Shown: piece by piece, positions 59,899-64,000 of the stretch
Position numbering within the stretch: position 1 is the stretch's first letter
Layout: each line of letters starts with the position of its first letter
NCBI GenBank assembly: GCA_005888755.1
Contig: VBBQ01000025.1
Span: 26,256 to 90,255 of the forward strand
DNA length: 64,000 nt
Reading direction: 5' to 3'
Source of the DNA: Candidatus Bathyarchaeota archaeon
Lineage (GTDB): Archaea > Thermoproteota > Bathyarchaeia > 40CM-2-53-6
Notes under the pieces: model-generated
What the model saw: the letters and a program-made list of their open reading frames with translations, nothing else
What the model was told of the DNA's origin: nothing
Database searches by the model: none
Program-made: the position numbers and the translations under genes

Positions 59899-60402
59899 AT
59901 GTCCCAGGAGAAGCGGCTTAGGTTCCGAATCAAGACCCATAGCCAAGAAATAGAGCTCGAAGGAGATTTCGAATACGTCCGCGACAAGTTCGAGAACTTG
60001 GTCGAGAGCTTAAGTCTCAAAGATGGAATATCACAAACGAAGCCAGAACCAGTTCAGACCATAGAACCATCTGAACCCTCGGACTTGCTAAAGGGAATAG
60101 TACAGTTTAGCGGAGAGGGACGCCCCTATCTCACTGTCCCGGCCGATTCCCTGTCAGCAAAAGAAGCTCTCGCGCTCGTACTTTACGCGACCCACCCAAA
60201 GACGTTCGGAGACGACGAACTGAGCACCCTCCTCGGATCCTCATGGAAGACAACCAGCGGAGCCGTCGTAAGAGCAAGAGCGAGCGAGCTGAAACGCGAA
60301 GGCAAGCTGATCGCCGAGAAAGGGTCCTATGTACTATCCGGCGCTGGGGTCCAATGGGTCACGGGAGAAGTTATACCTGGCCTCAAGAAAACGATCCAGT
60401 GA
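59899..60402 (+). CDS. Protein with C-terminal winged-helix-like domain
   Basis: 167 residues. The N-terminal 50 residues are a beta-strand/helix unit (RLRFRIKTHSQEIELEGDFEYV in part), followed by an acidic linker and a C-terminal 85 residues that look like a DNA-binding fold (SAKEALALVLYATHPKTFGDDELSTLLGSSWK, part shown, then VVRARASELKREGKL). It directly precedes the methyltransferase gene (73 bp). It could be a controller of the restriction genes, which is inference. Confidence 0.6.
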   Translation: MSQEKRLRFRIKTHSQEIELEGDFEYVRDKFENLVESLSLKDGISQTKPEPVQTIEPSEPSDLLKGIVQFSGEGRPYLTVPADSLSAKEALALVLYATHPKTFGDDELSTLLGSSWKTTSGAVVRARASELKREGKLIAEKGSYVLSGAGVQWVTGEVIPGLKKTIQ

Positions 60403-60475
60403 AGAGCAGCTTTCCAACGCTCTTATGGCTCGATCAAGTTTAATCTAGCACGAGAAATGTGCCAGAGATGGTATT

Positions 60476-61417
60476 TTGCAAGTACAAGAGACGGCGAACC
60501 CTCCAAAACTGATGGGAATGCACCTCGTAACCGAGGACGAATACCGTAGGTTTGTTGCCGAGAAGCAACACGTGAAAATAGAAAATGTGGAAGTAGAGAT
60601 AGGTAGACCGTGGCGAATCAAAGAATTCGGGCCACCAACGGATTACAAACCGGAAGAATTCACTGTTTGGAGCTTCCCAAGTAGGGGGGACTGGGCGACA
60701 CACTTAGGAAACTACCGAGGAAACTGGAGCCCATACATACCAAGAAACCTGATAACAAAATATTCCAAGCCGGGGGAACTTGTCCTGGACCAAATGTGTG
60801 GGAGTGGAACCACCCTAGTAGAAAGCAAACTCCTGGGCCGCGACGGAATAGGAGTGGATGTCAACCCAGACGCCGTCATGGTTGCGCAAGACCGGCTGAG
60901 TTTCGACTACAACCCCCTTGATAGACCGCGTGTCGTAGAGACCCGGACATACGTAGGTGATGGACGAAACTTAGATTTGATCGGTGAGGAGACTGTTGAC
61001 CTGATTGCCACTCATCCACCCTATGCTGGAATCATCTCGTACAGCGGAAAACGGATATTGGACGACCTTTCGCGTCTGAAGCTTCCTGCCTACATTGATG
61101 CGATGAGGAAGGTCGCGGCCGAATCATACCGAGTTTTGAAAAACAACCGATACTGTGGAGTACTGATTGGAGACACACGAAAGGGACGCCACTACATTCC
61201 GATCTCGCTTGGAGTTTTGCAGGCATTTCTGAGCGTGGGCTTCATCCTCAAGGAAGACATAATCAAGCTTCAACACAAGACGATGACAACTCGACAGAGA
61301 TGGCGGGGACATAGTTACGACTTCTATAAGATCGCTCACGAACATCTCTACGTATTCAGAAAGCCAGCGCTCGACGAAAAAACAACATCTCTGAAGTACA
61401 GTAAGAAATGGTGGTAA
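60476..61417 (+). CDS. Site-specific DNA methyltransferase (N4-C/N6-A type)
   Basis: 313 residues. SAM motif I is LVLDQMCGSGTTLVESKLLG (about 102-121) with acidic VDVNPDA next; the catalytic motif IV reads THPPYAG, a variant of (D/N/S)PPY with histidine. The order (motif I before IV) is that of several small N-methyltransferases. No target-recognition domain stands out. The facing gene is a probable endonuclease, so a type II restriction-modification pair is likely. Confidence 0.85.
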   Translation: MQVQETANPPKLMGMHLVTEDEYRRFVAEKQHVKIENVEVEIGRPWRIKEFGPPTDYKPEEFTVWSFPSRGDWATHLGNYRGNWSPYIPRNLITKYSKPGELVLDQMCGSGTTLVESKLLGRDGIGVDVNPDAVMVAQDRLSFDYNPLDRPRVVETRTYVGDGRNLDLIGEETVDLIATHPPYAGIISYSGKRILDDLSRLKLPAYIDAMRKVAAESYRVLKNNRYCGVLIGDTRKGRHYIPISLGVLQAFLSVGFILKEDIIKLQHKTMTTRQRWRGHSYDFYKIAHEHLYVFRKPALDEKTTSLKYSKKWW

Positions 61418-61445
61418 TCGGTCGATGAAGGTTAGCGTCTTTGGA

Positions 61446-62192
61446 TTACCGAGAAACCGATCTCGGTTTGACCAAAGAGAAGATAGGACCATGACTCTTC
61501 CCAATTCCGCTTGAGATGAATAGATCACGTTTGACTCTCTTACTCAGAGTAAGATAACTCGGGTTGGGAGCGGGAGCGTACCCATGAAACAAGGTTTCAG
61601 GAACGGTCTCATACCAGGTTCTGGCCTCTAAGAGTGAAAAGCTGACTAACAAGTCCCTGTCTACACGTAGTTCTTGCAATAGACGATTTTCAACTTCGTC
61701 TGTTTGTTGGTTGCCCTTGACAAGTTCCACGTATTCCAAGTAGAGTGGGTTTAGCTCGGTTTCATTGTTGAGCAGGGCGAGGAAGTAGTAATAGACCTCA
61801 TCGGCATAGCTTGTAAAGAACCAGCCAGGTACATCTGCTCTTTCTCTAACTGGTAGAGTCCCATTTGCTGAAACCGTCCTCGATCTATCATACTGGAGCT
61901 GGCTGATTGTTTCAAACAAAATGAAACCACTGTCAGGATTGCATAGACCCCTTATCTTGCGCGAGGGATCGGACCCGTAGTATGAGTCAACCTTGAGATC
62001 AATCGTCCTTTTCTTGGCGTTTGGGAGATTGAGAACAAGGTCGATCCCTTTATCGTAGAACTCGGGATTGGAATGAACGTCCCGAAGATCCCTGCTATCC
62101 TTGTCCTTCGTTAGGTAGCGTTTGACTATGGCCATTCCAAACCATTCGAATTTCTTTGCAACCCGAGTAGTGTGAACGGAAAACTCTGCCAA
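61446..62192 (-). CDS. Probable PD-(D/E)xK restriction endonuclease
   Basis: 248 residues, no family recognised. Residues 47-67 (YDKGIDLVLNL, then KKRTIDLKVD) place D51 and D65-x-K67 on a strand pair at the spacing of PD-(D/E)xK nucleases (aspartate in place of the usual glutamate). The rest is mixed, with a helical C-terminal half. It is convergent with the methyltransferase (28 bp between stops), the commonest layout of restriction pairs. The recognition site is unknown. Confidence 0.6.
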   Translation of the reverse strand: MAEFSVHTTRVAKKFEWFGMAIVKRYLTKDKDSRDLRDVHSNPEFYDKGIDLVLNLPNAKKRTIDLKVDSYYGSDPSRKIRGLCNPDSGFILFETISQLQYDRSRTVSANGTLPVRERADVPGWFFTSYADEVYYYFLALLNNETELNPLYLEYVELVKGNQQTDEVENRLLQELRVDRDLLVSFSLLEARTWYETVPETLFHGYAPAPNPSYLTLSKRVKRDLFISSGIGKSHGPIFSLVKPRSVSR

Positions 62193-62258
62193 GAAAGATC
62201 AGAATGTGATCAGAAACTAAAGAGACTTATCTCTTACGAGATTACTGTTGGAAACCCC

Positions 62259-63560
62259 CTAGGTAGAACTGGTGGGAGCCTTGCCCCCAACACTAGCTGA
62301 ACTCCCCAATTGGCTGTTGCGATACAGGAGGTATCCGCTCGTTAAGCTTAGGCCAGAGAAAATTATGGCTGCAGAGTAGAAAACTGCTTGGACCCCGCCT
62401 AGGTCGTCAGCTATTCCAGCTAGTATGAGTCCCGCCGCTATTCCCCCGCTAAGCATGAGACTGTACAGCCCCATGGCCGAGCCCCGAGATTCTTTGGCGG
62501 CGTTGTCCCCTATGAACGCGAGGATTGAGGGAACCAGGGCTGACCCGAGAAAGAACAAGACTCCGGCAACGATGCCGATGGGTCCGACTTTGTTGTAGGA
62601 GTCAATCCAAGGCGTGCCGGGGGGAATGCTGATCAGCGGTCCGAAGATCTCAGGAAGAACCAGAAGGAACCCTATCTCACCCAAGGCACCAAGAGCCATG
62701 ATCTTCGTTCGGCCGAATTTGTCAGACAACCGCCCGAATAGGATAGCTCCTGCTCCGAGAAGCACAAGCACGAGAAGGATGGCCGGTGCAGACTGGGAGA
62801 GATCTGTCTTTCCCATCCGGGCGATAATCCTAGGCAAGAAGATGTAGAACCCCAGTACAACCGTGAGAGCAAACCATACCGGAAGGATGGCTGCTACATC
62901 GCTTGTGAGGCTGGAATACATCTCCTTGAGACTTCTTCGTTCATGGGCGATGTGGGCAGGTTCCCGAAGGATGAGAAACACGGCAATAGCTGAGACCCCG
63001 AGAATTGCAGAGACGACTAGAAAACTTGCTCCGAGGTCAGCGGCGAAGACGCCGCTGAATACAAAACCGAGAACTATGCCTACCCCATAACCTGCGAGGT
63101 TGGCAAGATCGAATCCGCCCATACTAACTCCGCGGTTCGTTACAACCGTCAGGTCGGTGATCATCGTTAGAGAGGCAACTGTTACCATCGCGGCGGCTAG
63201 GCCTTCTAGGCCGTGCGCACCACCCACCAGCACAAGATTGTTGGATAGGCCGATTAGTAGGCTCAGGATTGCAATAAGCCCTAGACCCACCACGAACACC
63301 TTTCTTCGCCCCTTGCGATCCACGTACGCCCCCACCGGAAGAGCTGAAACTCCTTCGACCACTGGATAGATTGCTGTAACAACACCCGCGAACGCCGATT
63401 GAGTTTTTGGAATCGGAAGATAGAGAGGAAAGAGAACCAAGATGACGCCAAACCCAATCCGAGTGAGAAAAACGGCGATGTACAGAATGGAAAGTGTCTC
63501 TAGCTTGGACAACCACCCGGAATCTTGTCCGGGACCTTGCGTTTGAGACTCTGATGTCAA
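62259..63560 (-). CDS. Major facilitator superfamily transporter
   Basis: 433 residues with twelve membrane helices. Motif A is GAYVDRKGRRKVFVVG after helix 2 and GRLSDKFGRTKIMALG in the second half. The substrate is unknown; the architecture fits drug or metabolite exporters. It lies downstream of the gap after the restriction genes and is read toward them. Confidence 0.92.
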   Translation of the reverse strand: MTSESQTQGPGQDSGWLSKLETLSILYIAVFLTRIGFGVILVLFPLYLPIPKTQSAFAGVVTAIYPVVEGVSALPVGAYVDRKGRRKVFVVGLGLIAILSLLIGLSNNLVLVGGAHGLEGLAAAMVTVASLTMITDLTVVTNRGVSMGGFDLANLAGYGVGIVLGFVFSGVFAADLGASFLVVSAILGVSAIAVFLILREPAHIAHERRSLKEMYSSLTSDVAAILPVWFALTVVLGFYIFLPRIIARMGKTDLSQSAPAILLVLVLLGAGAILFGRLSDKFGRTKIMALGALGEIGFLLVLPEIFGPLISIPPGTPWIDSYNKVGPIGIVAGVLFFLGSALVPSILAFIGDNAAKESRGSAMGLYSLMLSGGIAAGLILAGIADDLGGVQAVFYSAAIIFSGLSLTSGYLLYRNSQLGSSASVGGKAPTSST

Positions 63561-63849
63561 CTGGTCTACACGTTTCTGTGATTCGGCAAGGTCAAAGGGG
63601 TGAGCGGTTAAGACCTTTCGATACCTTGGACCTGATTGTCCCCTTTCGTCCCCAATCTTTCATTATGGGTCTAGAAAGCTTAATTCAGCTATGAAAAAGT
63701 GTCGTGCTTGCCGAGGCCCCGCCGAGGAAACGCCGAACTCCCGCGAGTAGAGCTCACGTCGTGTAGAGATAGTCTGTTGCCGAGAAACATAGCATTAGTT
63801 TCTGTTGGGTCTACTCAACTATAGTGAGCCCCTTAGAGATCCCGTTCAT

Positions 63850-64000
63850 ATGGTAGAAACCACCCCTCTTCACCCTGACACTTTTCTTAGCAACTCGGAC
63901 AAGCATCGAGGGACTCATTTCCCGTCTATTACCAGCGACGATGTTTGTTTGGAGACAGGTATAGATGTTGGCGATGGAACACATATAGTCTACAAGACAG
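63850..64000 (+). CDS. Start of a gene cut by the window end
   Basis: An open frame from ATG 63850 runs to the right edge (50 codons). The sequence (for example HRGTHFPSIT and DVGDGTHIVY) is acidic and soluble with no recognisable motif yet. The 290 bp before it, back to the MFS start, hold no supported gene. Confidence 0.4.
   Translation, partial: MVETTPLHPDTFLSNSDKHRGTHFPSITSDDVCLETGIDVGDGTHIVYKT

Noticed and set aside
63692-63751. 19-residue frame MKKCRACRG at the right end
   Set aside because: It stops after 19 codons; the CxxC alone is not enough to support a gene.
1-64000. CRISPR arrays, rRNA genes, inteins in DP2
   Set aside because: No evenly spaced direct repeats with unique spacers, no rRNA core sequence, and DP2 is uninterrupted at normal length.

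Overview
The window is 64 kb of archaeal chromosome at roughly 50% GC with dense genes on both strands. Archaeal identity rests on an intact 1,135-residue DNA polymerase D large subunit (DP2), initiation factor aIF1A, a Dpo4-type lesion-bypass polymerase, a KaiC-like RecA ATPase, an MBL/beta-CASP nuclease of archaeal RNase J type, F420/flavin split-barrel enzymes, and many TTG/GTG starts. DP2 argues against Crenarchaeota. I favour a mesophilic Bathyarchaeia- or Nitrososphaeria-like (TACK) lineage, but no rRNA is present to settle this. I found no rRNA, no convincing tRNA and no CRISPR.

Layout. 0-8.4 kb: a cut-off threonine dehydratase-like gene divergent from ridA, then small redox and unknown proteins, an ECF-type membrane S-component with a folded leader, and dinB paired with a retropepsin-fold protein. 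8.5-12.2 kb: DP2 with a small winged-helix regulator. 12.3-16.8 kb: an envelope cluster (CHRD protein, two membrane-anchored proteins, a membrane-bound winged-helix regulator, a large secreted beta-propeller). 17-25 kb: split-barrel oxidoreductase, DUF72, KaiC-like ATPase, PAP2 phosphatase, PRPP synthetase, PfkB kinase, an alpha/alpha-toroid cyclase-like protein, an M24 peptidase. 25-39 kb: single-gene metabolism and redox (O-methyltransferase, bacterial-type PanD, aIF1A, peroxiredoxins, a second DUF72, ion/anion permease, a variant M20 hydrolase). 39.9-42 kb: two PadR regulators with related ATATCG palindromes flanking threonine synthase. 42-50 kb: V4R protein, DedA-type protein, RNase J-like nuclease, acetyltransferases, a DMT exporter, two decayed genes and a DUF59-PqqD fusion.

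The most coherent accessory system is at 51.4-57.2 kb: a CYTH protein, SixA-type phosphatase, Ppx/GppA, CHAD protein, a protein that looks like a VTC-type polyphosphate-polymerase CYTH domain joined to a second CYTH-like half, and a Nudix hydrolase. Together they read as an inorganic polyphosphate/triphosphate module.

Mobile and restriction elements lie at 58.3-62.2 kb: an intact TnpB with no TnpA, and a DNA methyltransferase facing a probable PD-(D/E)xK nuclease. A short internally deleted derivative of the TnpB element sits at 30.3 kb. A separate pair of about 225-bp repeats with conserved blocks lies in two intergenic gaps (2.2 and 39.7 kb) and may be a structured RNA or a miniature element. 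At least three genes (cysteine-dioxygenase-like, VOC, methyltransferase) carry frameshifts, so decay or assembly error is present. A visible CYTH gene lacks any usual start codon, and several genes below 60 codons (DUF1059, zinc ribbons) are readable in the gaps.
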